A stretch of DNA of 64,000 nucleotides from positions 5,372 to 69,371 of the forward strand of contig CAZVCC010000010.1 in NCBI GenBank assembly GCA_964626015.1, read 5' to 3'. Source of the stretch: CAIKZJ01 sp964626015 (GTDB lineage: Bacteria; Bacteroidota; Ignavibacteria; Tepidaquicellales; Tepidaquicellaceae). Positions 9,311-18,506 of the stretch are shown here, piece after piece (the first letter of the stretch is position 1; every line of letters begins with the position of its first letter). The translations under genes and the position numbers were made by a program. Below the pieces are notes generated by a model that made no database searches, was not told the DNA's origin, and saw only the letters and a list, made by a program, of their open reading frames with translations.

Positions 9311-9357
9311 TAGTTTGCGTTACCTTACGAGTAATATTTTTGAGGTAACGCAAGCTA
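9311..9357. terminator. Long intergenic hairpin between convergent genes
   Basis: TAGTTTGCGTTACCT at 9311-9325 pairs with AGGTAACGCAAGCTA at 9343-9357 over 15 bp with a single wobble, around a 17-nt loop. It sits between the convergent lipoprotein and T9SS genes. There is no clear T tract on either side, so the terminator role is inferred from position. Confidence 0.55.
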
Positions 9358-9373
9358 TAATATCTATTTACAT

Positions 9374-11431
9374 TTATTTCAATAATATCATTCTCTTAGT
9401 TGCCTTGAAATCTCCTGCCGTCATTACGTACAGATAAACACCGCTGGAGAGTCCGCTTCCGTTAAAAGTCACCTCATAGCTTCCTGCGTTCATCCGTTCA
9501 TTAACAAGTGTTCTAACCAGTTTTCCTTTAATATCATAAACTGTAATCTTTACATCGCTTGTTCTTGTTATTTGATATACAATCTTAGTCGCAGGATTAA
9601 AAGGGTTCGGATAGTTTTGTTCGAGTTTATATTCAAATGGGATCTCAGATGATATATTACTAATACCGATAGGTGATGAAGACCTGAAAACGCCCTGTAT
9701 GTCAGTGCCGCAATAGAGATAATTTTCAATTGTCGTAACAGCACATTGAGGGACCGCCACTCCAAGTCCGTTATTAAGGACTTTCCATGAGTCTCCGTTA
9801 TTATAAGAATATAACATGCCCTCTCCTGCAGCCACATATATTGCTCCTGATGTTGTAAATGCTGGTCTTGAATTTATTGAAATGGATGAAGTGTAAACAA
9901 CGGACCAGTTTGTACCATTATTCAGTGACCTGTATATTCTTGTTGAATCAATACAGAAGAGCGTACCCAAACCGCCCCTTACTGCAATCTTTAGTATGTT
10001 GTTTGAAAGCAGTCCGCTGTTAGCAAAATCCCAGTTAGCGCCGCTGTTGAGTGACCTTTTAATTCCCTGATTTACAACACAAATGAAAATGTTTGCTGAG
10101 CTTTGAAATGCAATATCATAGCTCAGCGGGTTTTGTCCCTGTACAATGTACTGATACCAGCCCGAACCATTGCTTGCGAACCGGTAAGTACCGTAAACCG
10201 GACTGCATGAATAAAAATCATAATTCGGATTTGCTCTTACAGAATAAGAACCGCTCGGTTGTCCAAAATTACTCGGCTGCCAGTTTGTTCCGTTGTTTGT
10301 GCTTTTAAAGGGTCCGCCGTTTTTTGCTCCGACGTATAGTATTGTACCCGAAGACCCAAAATCAAAATCCGTTATTTCATTCCCCTCTAGTCCAAGAGAT
10401 TCCCATGTTCCGCCCATATCTGATGTTCTGTAAACACCGTTGTTTGCTGTACCTGCAAATATATATTGTGAGTTGTAAATCATTGCACGCACATCGTTGT
10501 TTACAATTCCTGTGTTTGTGGGATTCCATTGTGTAATGCCTGACTGTGTTTTCCAAACCCCGTTATCGCAGCATATATAATCGTATGCACCGAGAGAATC
10601 AATGAACCTCTTGCCGGAAAGATTTGCAAGACCTCCGTTTGACCATGTACCCCCAAAATCAGTTGACATAAAAAGCCCAAGTTCTGTTAAAGCAAAAAGT
10701 TTTGTGCCGTTGATAACACAGAGATAATTCGGTGTGTTTACGCCTGTCTGAAGAGAAATATTCATCCACGTATCGCCGTTGTTCACTGATGCATAAAGCC
10801 CCGAGCCCGTATTTATCATTACAAACACATAACCGTTTGCCGTAACTGCCATTGAATTTACGTTTTGTCCGAATAAAGTAGATTGCCATGACTGACCTTC
10901 ATCAGTAGAACGGAATATGTTATATGTGTTACCGCCTGTAAATAGAATGCCTGCAGGACTTGCCGCAATTGTCAGTAGGTTATTATACTCTGCACCGGTC
11001 AGTGTCCAGCTTACACCGTTATCAGTTGACTTGTAAACACCATTGTTTGTTGCGGCAAAAAGTTTCCCGTTTGAAATTTTTTCTATATCGTTTACGGGAT
11101 TGGATGCACCAAGTGTCGAGCTTTGCCACGAATTACCGTTATTTGTAGAATATTTTATTCCGTTCGTTCCTCCTGAAACGATATTTCCGTTGTTGCATCT
11201 TAACACTTTGCTGATGAAATATTCCATTTGCCCTGTATGCGTCCATGTATTACCTTCATTTGTGCTAAGGTAAGTTCCTCCGCTTCCTCCTGCAATAAGA
11301 TTACCGTTCACTGCTGATGTAATTGAAGCAATTGTTCCCCCCGCTGGACCATTAGTCTGCATGAATGATACATTCTGCGATAGCAAATTATTAAATGATA
11401 AAACTAGAACTATTAATAAAACATTTTTCAT
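9374..11431 (-). CDS. T9SS-exported BNR/sortilin-like beta-propeller
   Basis: A 685-residue secreted protein. The signal peptide covers residues 1-18 (MKNVLLIVLVLSFNNLLS). The body is a long series of blades of about 43 residues with the pattern GNTYNIFRSTDEGQSWQ, GVYKSTDNGVSWT and GVYRTSDMGGTWES, the BNR/Asp-box or sortilin-like propeller signature. The last 85 residues are a T9SS type A sorting domain with LEQNYPNPFNPATKI, VYDIKGKLVRTLVNE and SSGVYLYVM. The start is supported by AGGAGATAAC just before the ATG. It follows the neighbouring T9SS gene by 12 bp and is probably co-transcribed with it. The ligand is unknown. Confidence 0.88.
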   Translation of the reverse strand: MKNVLLIVLVLSFNNLLSQNVSFMQTNGPAGGTIASITSAVNGNLIAGGSGGTYLSTNEGNTWTHTGQMEYFISKVLRCNNGNIVSGGTNGIKYSTNNGNSWQSSTLGASNPVNDIEKISNGKLFAATNNGVYKSTDNGVSWTLTGAEYNNLLTIAASPAGILFTGGNTYNIFRSTDEGQSWQSTLFGQNVNSMAVTANGYVFVMINTGSGLYASVNNGDTWMNISLQTGVNTPNYLCVINGTKLFALTELGLFMSTDFGGTWSNGGLANLSGKRFIDSLGAYDYICCDNGVWKTQSGITQWNPTNTGIVNNDVRAMIYNSQYIFAGTANNGVYRTSDMGGTWESLGLEGNEITDFDFGSSGTILYVGAKNGGPFKSTNNGTNWQPSNFGQPSGSYSVRANPNYDFYSCSPVYGTYRFASNGSGWYQYIVQGQNPLSYDIAFQSSANIFICVVNQGIKRSLNSGANWDFANSGLLSNNILKIAVRGGLGTLFCIDSTRIYRSLNNGTNWSVVYTSSISINSRPAFTTSGAIYVAAGEGMLYSYNNGDSWKVLNNGLGVAVPQCAVTTIENYLYCGTDIQGVFRSSSPIGISNISSEIPFEYKLEQNYPNPFNPATKIVYQITRTSDVKITVYDIKGKLVRTLVNERMNAGSYEVTFNGSGLSSGVYLYVMTAGDFKATKRMILLK

Positions 11432-11443
11432 CTTTGTTATCTC

Positions 11444-12658
11444 CTATTTTATTAAAATCATTCTTTTTGTTTCACTCCATGCATCAGACACCATACTGTA
11501 AAAGTAAATTCCGCTGTTAAATGGAGTGCCGTCGAACGTTACCTCATAGCTTCCGGGCTGCATTCTTTGGTTAACAAGCGTCTGCAATTCTCTGCCGTAA
11601 ATATCATATACTTTTATAGAGACGTTACTTACAGCAGGTAGCTGATACCGAATTACTGTTTTAGGATTAAACGGATTCGGCAAATTCTGTTCAAGTGAAT
11701 ATTTGCTGATGTACTCGGTTTGAGCATTCACGGGTGTTGCATACATTGGTGAAAAGGTCGGGTCGAAATCAGGGTAGCTGTCATTTGTAATTTTTGCCTT
11801 ATTGCTGCCGTCGGTATTCATAATGTATATCTCTGATTGCTCGGGTCCTGTCGGAGAAGTGTAATAGACAATCTTATCGCCTTCCCAGGAATACATAGCA
11901 GTACCGGCAGCCCATGTTGATTGATTTGTCATGTTAAAAAGGTCGGTATCGATTGAGGGATTGTGGTTACTCGTCATTCTGAATAAATCCCATGCTGTAA
12001 AACCTCTTTTGAAGAGAATATAATTTCCGTCTGTTGAAAATACAGGCGTTTCATCAAGATAATTTCCACTTGTTAAGTCAATCACCTGATGAGTAGTAAC
12101 ATTCACTTTACATATTTTTGCTTTTGGGTCGGGCATCATTGATATCTGTCTCATGAATACAACCCATTGCCCGTCAGGTGAGAAATGCGGCGAACTGTCA
12201 TCACCGCTATCTGTAAGAATGGCCGTAAGTCCTGTACCGTCATAGTTAATCATATACAGGTCGCCGTTACCCGGCGTATTCATAATATCAAAAACTATTT
12301 TCCCTCCGTTCCATGAAAACTTCGGACTTAATGCAGGACCTGTCAGCGTGGGTAAATCCGTAAGGTTCACCTGATTTGTACCGTCAGGATTCATTACATA
12401 AACATCTGCCTGAATTGGTGTAGTTGAAGTAATTCTTCCAAAGACAATCTTTGTACCCTGAGGATTGAAGCACGGACCTGTATCCCTGTAAGTGTTATTG
12501 GTTAACATTGTTTGTGAGGTGCCGTCTCTGTTCATTATCCAGATATCCCAGTCGGACATGGTTTGCATCCTGCTGAATGCGATTTTATTATAGTAAGCCT
12601 GCGGGGTAAACGGTAACGGCAGGGAAAACAAAAATATAAATAGTATTAATCGTTTCAT
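11444..12658 (-). CDS. T9SS-exported TolB/PD40-type beta-propeller
   Basis: The start at 12658 (MKRLILFIFLFSLPLPF...) is chosen because AAGGAGGAATAAC precedes it directly and because it begins a proper signal peptide; a start 30 bp upstream would bury the signal. The 404-residue product has six or so TolB-like blades with the pattern DIWIMNRDGTSQTMLTNN, FNPQGTKIVFGR and FSPDGQWVVFMR (PD40 repeats), followed by a T9SS sorting domain with LEQNLPNPFNPKTVI, VYDIYGREL and NSGIYFYSM. It likely acts as a surface-displayed protein. It is the first gene of the two-gene minus-strand operon. Confidence 0.88.
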   Translation of the reverse strand: MKRLILFIFLFSLPLPFTPQAYYNKIAFSRMQTMSDWDIWIMNRDGTSQTMLTNNTYRDTGPCFNPQGTKIVFGRITSTTPIQADVYVMNPDGTNQVNLTDLPTLTGPALSPKFSWNGGKIVFDIMNTPGNGDLYMINYDGTGLTAILTDSGDDSSPHFSPDGQWVVFMRQISMMPDPKAKICKVNVTTHQVIDLTSGNYLDETPVFSTDGNYILFKRGFTAWDLFRMTSNHNPSIDTDLFNMTNQSTWAAGTAMYSWEGDKIVYYTSPTGPEQSEIYIMNTDGSNKAKITNDSYPDFDPTFSPMYATPVNAQTEYISKYSLEQNLPNPFNPKTVIRYQLPAVSNVSIKVYDIYGRELQTLVNQRMQPGSYEVTFDGTPFNSGIYFYSMVSDAWSETKRMILIK

Positions 12659-12688
12659 GTTATTCCTCCTTTGAAAAATCTGAAACAT

Positions 12689-12888
12689 TAATAACTTTTA
12701 CTCAATCTTAGGCAATATGAAATTAAAATGCAATATCAATTTTTGTTAGCTTGTTCTGGGTTAAGTGTTTTTATCATGCAAATAACGGACCACTTACCCG
12801 GAATTATTATACGTACTATTTGAATGTTAAATAAGAATTTTATGTTTTAAATTGCACTAATAAGGGAGAAAATTAATTTAAGTTAAAT
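12689..12888. promoter_or_regulatory. Divergent promoter region with imperfect inverted repeat
   Basis: About 200 bp separate the minus-strand T9SS operon from the plus-strand lipoprotein gene. GGGTTAAGTG near 12758 is matched by CACTTACCC near 12790 (one gap), a possible operator for one or both directions. No confident promoter boxes can be given. Confidence 0.3.
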
Positions 12889-14049
12889 ATGTTTAGTATA
12901 AAAGCAGCTGCAAGGAATATGTTTATAGTTTTTGTATTAATTACTGCATTCTTTATCGGCGGATGCGAAGAACCTACCTCAAGCGATGATGGCGGAAACA
13001 TACCAGACCCAATAATAGACTTCAACAATGCTGTTAGCGTGAATTTTGGTACGTCTTTAAAGGGTTACATAAGCTCAAAGGGGGGGTACAACGTTTACAG
13101 GTTTACAAGCAGACGTGGCGGAGTTATTGAAATGAAAACTGATACTGTTCCGGGCGACCTTAATCTTACGCTTGATATGTACGATTCACAGAAGAACTGG
13201 ATGTTCGGTAATTACGGAGCATCGGGACAAACTGTGTATCTTAATGCAGTAAGACCTCCGGGTACTTACTATGCAGTTGTTAAAGACGGTGGTAATGACG
13301 GGTCGAGCGAGCAGCCTTACAGTTTTGTGTTAGACCTTGATTCGACTGACATATACGAATACAACAACACTCTTGCTACTGCAAGAACAATCGGTATTGA
13401 TTGGGAAGTGCAGGCGAAAATAAAACCCGAATCTGACGAGGACGCATTCCAGTTCTTTTCACCAAAAGACGGGATAGTAAATTTTACAATCAGTAACGTA
13501 CCTCAGAATATTGACATTGTTTCAGATATATATGATTACCAGAATAATTACATCGGCGGTATAACGGGCGGAACAGGAGAAAGTTATTCATTTGGTTCAA
13601 TGCTTTTTGCCGGTACGTATTTTATAAAGCTGAAAGACGGTTACGCCAATGCATACAGCAACGATTTTTACAGGATAAGAATAAACCTGGATACATCAGA
13701 CTTTTGGGAAATAAACAATACATTCGGTTATGCAAAAGCAATTGATTTAAACCAGGATGTATCGGGGAAGATAAAGCCTGTTGCGGACCTGGACATGTTT
13801 AAGTTTCAGGTGCCAATGACGGGTCAGATGCAGGTTACCGTAACACAAGTCCCGCCCGAAATAACGATGGTTGTTGAGCTTTACGACAGTATGCAGGTCA
13901 AAGTAGCGAATGCAATAGGGCTTTCGAACGGACAGCCCGTAACTCTGAATTATTCAATCACGAGACCATGGATGTATTACGTAAGGTTATCCGACGAATA
14001 CAATAACGACATGAGCGACAGCTATTTCAATTTCAGGGTGGTTAAATAG
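12889..14049 (+). CDS. Lipoprotein with three pre-peptidase C-terminal-like domains
   Basis: A 386-residue protein. A type II signal peptide ends in the lipobox IGGC at residues 24-27, followed by an acidic, Ser- and Asp-rich linker. Three repeats of about 115 residues follow, each with the pattern of bacterial pre-peptidase C-terminal (PPC) domains: YRFTSRRGGVIEMKTDTVPGDLNLTLDMYD, FQFFSPKDGIVNFTISNVPQNIDIVSDIYD and FKFQVPMTGQMQVTVTQVPPEITMVVELYD. Each is introduced by an EYNNTLATA or EINNTFGYA segment. No peptidase domain is fused, so it is probably a binding or scaffold lipoprotein. It ends at a strong terminator. Confidence 0.8.
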   Translation: MFSIKAAARNMFIVFVLITAFFIGGCEEPTSSDDGGNIPDPIIDFNNAVSVNFGTSLKGYISSKGGYNVYRFTSRRGGVIEMKTDTVPGDLNLTLDMYDSQKNWMFGNYGASGQTVYLNAVRPPGTYYAVVKDGGNDGSSEQPYSFVLDLDSTDIYEYNNTLATARTIGIDWEVQAKIKPESDEDAFQFFSPKDGIVNFTISNVPQNIDIVSDIYDYQNNYIGGITGGTGESYSFGSMLFAGTYFIKLKDGYANAYSNDFYRIRINLDTSDFWEINNTFGYAKAIDLNQDVSGKIKPVADLDMFKFQVPMTGQMQVTVTQVPPEITMVVELYDSMQVKVANAIGLSNGQPVTLNYSITRPWMYYVRLSDEYNNDMSDSYFNFRVVK

Positions 14050-14090
14050 TTAAACACAACAAAGAATATAAGGTTTTTAATATACATTAT

Positions 14091-14125
14091 GTGCCCGCTA
14101 TTAAATTATGGCGGGCACTTTTTTT
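14091..14125 (+). terminator. Rho-independent terminator
   Basis: GTGCCCGC at 14091-14098 pairs with GCGGGCAC at 14111-14118 (12-nt loop), followed directly by seven T. It lies 41 bp after the PPC lipoprotein stop codon. Confidence 0.92.
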
Positions 14126-14144
14126 ATTATGGATTTTATCAAAA

Positions 14145-14255
14145 AGTGACAGATTTGTCACTGCAAAAGGAGTGTTTTAATAAGGCTATCTAAAGGCAAG
14201 TTAGAGGCAAGTTAGGGGTGGGCCAGAATTTGGGTGTTAGTGACAAAATGTCATT
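14145..14255. promoter_or_regulatory. Two similar TGACA-TGTCA dyads
   Basis: AGTGACA-GATT-TGTCACT occupies 14145-14162 and AGTGACA-AAA-TGTCATT occupies 14239-14255, 94 bp apart. Both have the same half-sites TGACA and TGTCA with 3 or 4 nt between them. They lie upstream of the tandem T9SS genes and could be binding sites of one dimeric regulator, or small hairpins. Confidence 0.4.
14194..14215 (+). repeat. Two-unit 11-bp tandem repeat
   Basis: AGGCAAGTTAG occurs twice back to back (14194-14204 and 14205-14215). The period equals that of the minisatellite at 20798-20918, though the unit is different. Confidence 0.85.
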
Positions 14256-14436
14256 GGAAAAAAGGCAGGATTTTACAGGAAAAAAACTGTATTATTGTCA
14301 AAAAAGAATGCTTTCGTTGTTTGGTTTTTTTGAGTAATGGTGAAAGTGTGGATATCCGTGATTGAATGAAAAATTAATTGATTGAAAATGAGAAGAAATA
14401 GTATTACCTTCATACATCTACTAACAAGATAGACTA

Positions 14437-15657
14437 ATGAAAAGATTATTTGTCATCTTCATAATGTTTGCCTCACTAACTGCTAATGGGCAGTGGGCGC
14501 AGGGGGGTAATGGAATACAAGCAAGTAACATGGTCCTTCATCTTTCAGCATTCGAAAACATCATATTTGCCGGCACAAAAAATTATATATATAATGCAGA
14601 ATTTCTGTATTGTTCGACGAATAACGGGAATAACTGGATAGATTTACAATTTTATGAAGAGGCTATTTCTTTTACTAAGTTTGGAAATAATTACTTAGCG
14701 GGTACAAGATATTATGGTGTATATATTTCAGCGAGTAATGGTTTTTACTGGTATCAGAGTAGTTTAAACAATAAAACTGTATATGCGTTAACGAGTCTAA
14801 ATAATTATTATTATGCAGGTACAACTGACAGCGGAGTTTTTATGTCAAGTAATAATGGTGTCAGCTGGGATATCACATCTTTAAATAATAAATTTATATA
14901 TTCACTTTTAACACATGGCAATAAAATTCTTGCAGGTACATCCGGCAATGGAATTTATATTTCAACAGATTATGGTACAAGCTGGGTTCAATCGGCTTTG
15001 AACAATAAGTCTGTTTATCGTCTTGCTTCAAACGGGAATGATATTTTTGCAAGTGTTACAGACAGCGGCGGTATTTATCGCTCGACCGATAACGGAATAA
15101 GCTGGACAAGAACATCATTATATAATAAATATATTGAGGCAATAGCAGTTTACGGAAATAACATATTTGCGGCAGCTGATAATATTGGGGGTACCGGAGG
15201 GATATATTTTTCTTCGAATAAAGGAGATAACTGGTCTTTAAAGAATGAGGGATTTAATCTTATCCCTTCTCAATTTTATTCGTTAACAATAGCAAATAAC
15301 TTAGTATTAACAGGGGTATCATTAAACAATTCATTGTGGCAACGACCGCTTTCAGAAATAGTAAATGTTCAGAATATAGGATTAGAAATTCCTTCTTCGT
15401 ATTCGCTGGGGCAGAACTATCCGAATCCGTTTAACCCGAGGACAGTTATTAGTTTTCAGTTGCCGGTTGATAGTAAAGTATGGATAAAGATTTATGATGT
15501 GCAAGGAAGAGAGGTGGAAACGCTTGTGAATGAAATGTTACAAGCGGGAACGTACAGTACACAATGGGATGCTAGTGCTTATCCGAGCGGGGTTTATTTT
15601 TACAGGATGCAGGCAGATGGTTACACAGTAACAAAACGAATGACATTAATTAAATAA
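14437..15657 (+). CDS. T9SS-exported BNR-type propeller protein
   Basis: A 406-residue secreted protein. The signal peptide is residues 1-19 (MKRLFVIFIMFASLTANGQ). Six blades of about 42 residues follow, for example NKILAGTSGNGIYISTDYGTSWVQSALN. They have the sequence AGTxxxGVYxSTNNGxxW known from Asp-box propellers. The last 80 residues are a T9SS sorting domain (LGQNYPNPFNPRTVI, IYDVQGREVETLVNE, YPSGVYFYRM). The first 55 bp of the gene match the start of the fourth gene in this cluster almost base for base, a sign of recent duplication or gene conversion. It is followed by the next gene after 11 bp. Confidence 0.87.
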   Translation: MKRLFVIFIMFASLTANGQWAQGGNGIQASNMVLHLSAFENIIFAGTKNYIYNAEFLYCSTNNGNNWIDLQFYEEAISFTKFGNNYLAGTRYYGVYISASNGFYWYQSSLNNKTVYALTSLNNYYYAGTTDSGVFMSSNNGVSWDITSLNNKFIYSLLTHGNKILAGTSGNGIYISTDYGTSWVQSALNNKSVYRLASNGNDIFASVTDSGGIYRSTDNGISWTRTSLYNKYIEAIAVYGNNIFAAADNIGGTGGIYFSSNKGDNWSLKNEGFNLIPSQFYSLTIANNLVLTGVSLNNSLWQRPLSEIVNVQNIGLEIPSSYSLGQNYPNPFNPRTVISFQLPVDSKVWIKIYDVQGREVETLVNEMLQAGTYSTQWDASAYPSGVYFYRMQADGYTVTKRMTLIK

Positions 15658-15668
15658 AACCGTAAACT

Positions 15669-16967
15669 ATGAAAAAGATATTACTTATTTTTATAGTTAT
15701 TACCACTGTTAATTCGTATGCACAGTGGAACACTTATTATACTGAAAGCGGTCAGCATTTTGACTGCTCATTTATAAATCCGAATACAGGATGGACGGGC
15801 GGCGACGGAACAAAAGTTTTCAAGACTACTAACTCCGGAAACAACTGGACGCTAATTTATTCGCCCTCGACTTCTAATATTATATACAGTATTCACTTCG
15901 CAGATTCAGTACACGGCTGGGCGGGTACATATTTAGGAGAGATACTAAAAACAACCAACGGCGGATATAACTGGACTGCTACGACGGTAGCATTTAACAA
16001 GAAAATTTATTCGATACACTTTTTAAATAGTTCTACTGGTTGGTTTTTAGGTGAAGCAGGGGTTTACGGAAAGACAACAAACGGTGGAGCAAACTGGTAT
16101 AATCCAGGGTCGTTTTTAGGAACCAACGACGGTTTTAGTTTATATTTCAGAGATTCGTTGTACGGATATGGATGCGGGTTTGGAAAACTTGGAAGAACTA
16201 CGAACGGAGGTTCAACCTGGAATGTAACAACATATCCCGATGTACGGCTTTCCGCAATATCATTTATAAATTCACTGACAGGATACGCACTGGGGTCATT
16301 GCAGAATTCAACATTATACGCGGCGGGATTGTATGTTTTAAAAACAACAAATGGGGGTGAAAACTGGGAAAACATATATTCAGAAACACCATACGCAAAT
16401 AACATTTTGATGGTAACAGAGTCCCATTTTCACAATGAAAGCAGCGGTCTTATTTCAGGAATAAATATTATAGCAGGTCCTTCATACAGTTATTCGGGTT
16501 TAATGAGAAAAACGATAAACGGAGGGCTTAATTGGACTGGAGTATCTCATTATTTTGGAAGCGGGCTTGAATCTATTGAATTTGTTAATCAGCTTACAGG
16601 ATTTGCAACTGGCGGAAACGAGATATATAAAACAACAAACGGAGGGTTGACGCTTATTTCGGGTGTGTCTGAAAAGGTGCTTGATAATTATTCGCTGGGG
16701 CAGAACTATCCAAATCCGTTTAATCCAAAGACAGTTATTAGTTTTCAGTTGCCGGTTGATAGTAAAGTATCAATAAAGATTTATGACGTGCAAGGGAGAG
16801 AAGTGGAAACACTTGTGAATGAGAGACTGCAAGCGGGAACGTACAGCACGCAATGGGATGCGAGCTTGTATCCGAGCGGGGTTTATTTTTATAGGATGGT
16901 TGTCCGCCATAGCGGATCTTCGACGGGGGATTTTAGTGAGACGAGACGGATGATGTTTATTAAATAA
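15669..16967 (+). CDS. T9SS-exported Ycf48-like propeller protein
   Basis: A 432-residue secreted protein with signal peptide MKKILLIFIVITTVNSYAQ. Its blades have the form GWTGGDGTKVFKTTNSGNNWT, GWAGTYLGEILKTTNGGYNWT and GYGCGFGKLGRTTNGGSTW, the Ycf48/BNR pattern of photosystem assembly-like propellers. The end is a T9SS sorting domain (LGQNYPNPFNPKTVI, YPSGVYFYRM). Compared with the first gene of the cluster, the final strand carries extra residues RHSGSST, encoded around a small palindrome at 16903-16916. The neighbours on both sides are T9SS genes at 11 and 18 bp. Ligand unknown. Confidence 0.87.
   Translation: MKKILLIFIVITTVNSYAQWNTYYTESGQHFDCSFINPNTGWTGGDGTKVFKTTNSGNNWTLIYSPSTSNIIYSIHFADSVHGWAGTYLGEILKTTNGGYNWTATTVAFNKKIYSIHFLNSSTGWFLGEAGVYGKTTNGGANWYNPGSFLGTNDGFSLYFRDSLYGYGCGFGKLGRTTNGGSTWNVTTYPDVRLSAISFINSLTGYALGSLQNSTLYAAGLYVLKTTNGGENWENIYSETPYANNILMVTESHFHNESSGLISGINIIAGPSYSYSGLMRKTINGGLNWTGVSHYFGSGLESIEFVNQLTGFATGGNEIYKTTNGGLTLISGVSEKVLDNYSLGQNYPNPFNPKTVISFQLPVDSKVSIKIYDVQGREVETLVNERLQAGTYSTQWDASLYPSGVYFYRMVVRHSGSSTGDFSETRRMMFIK
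16903..16916 (+). repeat. In-frame palindrome TCCGC-CATA-GCGGA
   Basis: TCCGC and GCGGA form a 5-bp stem around CATA, inside the T9SS sorting domain of the upstream gene. The same stem with a different loop (AACG) and the same flanks occurs in frame at 20539-20552. Related arms with a longer loop lie in non-coding DNA at 56884-56904. Confidence 0.6.
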
Positions 16968-16985
16968 AAATTATAAACTATTACG

Positions 16986-18500
16986 ATGAAGACAGGGAGA
17001 ATGTTTTTTTGCTTTATATTCGTAAATATATTTTTATTGAATATTAATATCTCTTATTCTCAGTTTTTGCAAAACCTTAAAAGACTTTCTTTTGGTAATG
17101 ACAGAAATCCTTCATTCAGGGTAAGAGATGACGGTTATAATATGTCATACATTCCGTTCGAATTTCTGATATATGAAAGGGTGAACGGGAATGCTTCGAA
17201 TATTCTGGTTTCGCGAATCAATACAGAGGGTGCGCTTGACAGCGGTTATTATTTAACGAATAATGGTTTTGCGAATGTAAACCCCTCGATTGGATATTAT
17301 TTCAGGAATTTATTGCCGTCGGAGATTACTACCGCTTTAGCTGTCTGGGAAACGTATAAAAGCGGTAATAAAGATATTTATGCGCGGATTTATAAGCAAT
17401 CTCAGGGATGGCTTCCGGAATTTGCAATAGATAGTTCAGCCGGCGAGCAGGTAAATCCGAAGACTGCAATGTTTAATGAAAACATTTATTCAGTTGTTTA
17501 TCAATCAACAAATGATATAAAACTGAAATTAATAAATGCTGAGAATCAAAGTGTTTTGCTTGACACAAATTTGACTTCGGAGATTAACGAAGTCTGCAGA
17601 AACCCTTATATAGTGATTTTACAGGGCAGTTCACCAGCAATGTTTATTACTTATGAAAGGGAATTTTCGGCAAATCAGAATTCTATTTATTGTTTGAAAT
17701 CACCTTTGCCTGCTCCGCTCAATTTTATGATTGATACTGTCCGGTATTCAGGTGTGAATTATAATGCAGGAATGGCACCGATGTTTTTACCTTATTTGTT
17801 TTTATACGAATCATATAAAAACGGCAAGAGGAATGTATTCGGGACAGAAATTAAATTCAATGGTCAGAGCAGTGTATCTCATGATGTCTTAACATCGCAG
17901 TATTTTGATATGTGGGGATATTCAGGCAGCGGCTTCATACTTGGCAAGAGCATTACAAACGGAGTCTATGCTTTTATTTTAAAACAAAGCAATTCTTTAT
18001 ATGCAAAAGTAAAGATGGGCGGATTTTGGGGAGATTCAGTGACGGCATTGATTTCAAACGACACGAACTATAAATCAAGGACAGGTTTCAGCACTGCACA
18101 GGCTGTCCCTAATACAGGCTGTTTCAGGTATTGGATAGTTTTCGGGAAAAACTTGAGTCCTTCAGAAAGCGGAATTTACGGAACAACATTCACTTCTTGT
18201 GCTATGAATGTTGTAGAAGTATCAGGAGAAGTTCCTTCATCGTATTCTTTATCACAGAACTATCCGAATCCGTTTAACCCTTCTACAGTGATCAGTTATC
18301 AGTTACCAGTAATCAGTGAAGTTGTGATAAAGGTTTTTGATGTACAAGGACGAGAGGTGGAAACGCTTGTGAATGAGAGGCTTCAGGCGGGAACGTACAG
18401 CACGCAATGGGATGCGAATGCGTATCCGAGCGGGGTTTATTTTTACAGGATGGTAACCGAAAATTTTGTAAAAACAAATAAAATGACATTAATTAAATAA
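16986..18500 (+). CDS. T9SS-exported protein of unknown function
   Basis: A 504-residue secreted protein with a signal peptide over about 26 residues (ending NINISYSQ). The body lacks the Asp-box repeats of its neighbours. It has spaced segments such as TTALAVWETYKSGNKDIYARIY, PYLFLYESYKNGKRNVFGTEI and NPSIGYYFRN, where a Trp/Tyr-rich strand is followed by NGxxxIY; this again suggests propeller blades but of another family. The C-terminus is a T9SS sorting domain (LSQNYPNPFNPSTVI, VFDVQGREVETLVNE, YPSGVYFYRM) close in DNA to those of its neighbours. It is the third gene of the cluster, 18 bp after the second and 6 bp before the fourth. Confidence 0.85.
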   Translation: MKTGRMFFCFIFVNIFLLNINISYSQFLQNLKRLSFGNDRNPSFRVRDDGYNMSYIPFEFLIYERVNGNASNILVSRINTEGALDSGYYLTNNGFANVNPSIGYYFRNLLPSEITTALAVWETYKSGNKDIYARIYKQSQGWLPEFAIDSSAGEQVNPKTAMFNENIYSVVYQSTNDIKLKLINAENQSVLLDTNLTSEINEVCRNPYIVILQGSSPAMFITYEREFSANQNSIYCLKSPLPAPLNFMIDTVRYSGVNYNAGMAPMFLPYLFLYESYKNGKRNVFGTEIKFNGQSSVSHDVLTSQYFDMWGYSGSGFILGKSITNGVYAFILKQSNSLYAKVKMGGFWGDSVTALISNDTNYKSRTGFSTAQAVPNTGCFRYWIVFGKNLSPSESGIYGTTFTSCAMNVVEVSGEVPSSYSLSQNYPNPFNPSTVISYQLPVISEVVIKVFDVQGREVETLVNERLQAGTYSTQWDANAYPSGVYFYRMVTENFVKTNKMTLIK

Positions 18501-18506
18501 TAAAAC

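Larger units (their letters stand above)
14126..14436. other. Upstream region of the tandem T9SS cluster
   Basis: This gene-free stretch of about 310 bp probably carries the promoter of the four-gene cluster starting at 14437. It holds two small TGACA/TGTCA dyads and a two-unit 11-bp repeat, listed separately. No coding potential is seen. Confidence 0.5.
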
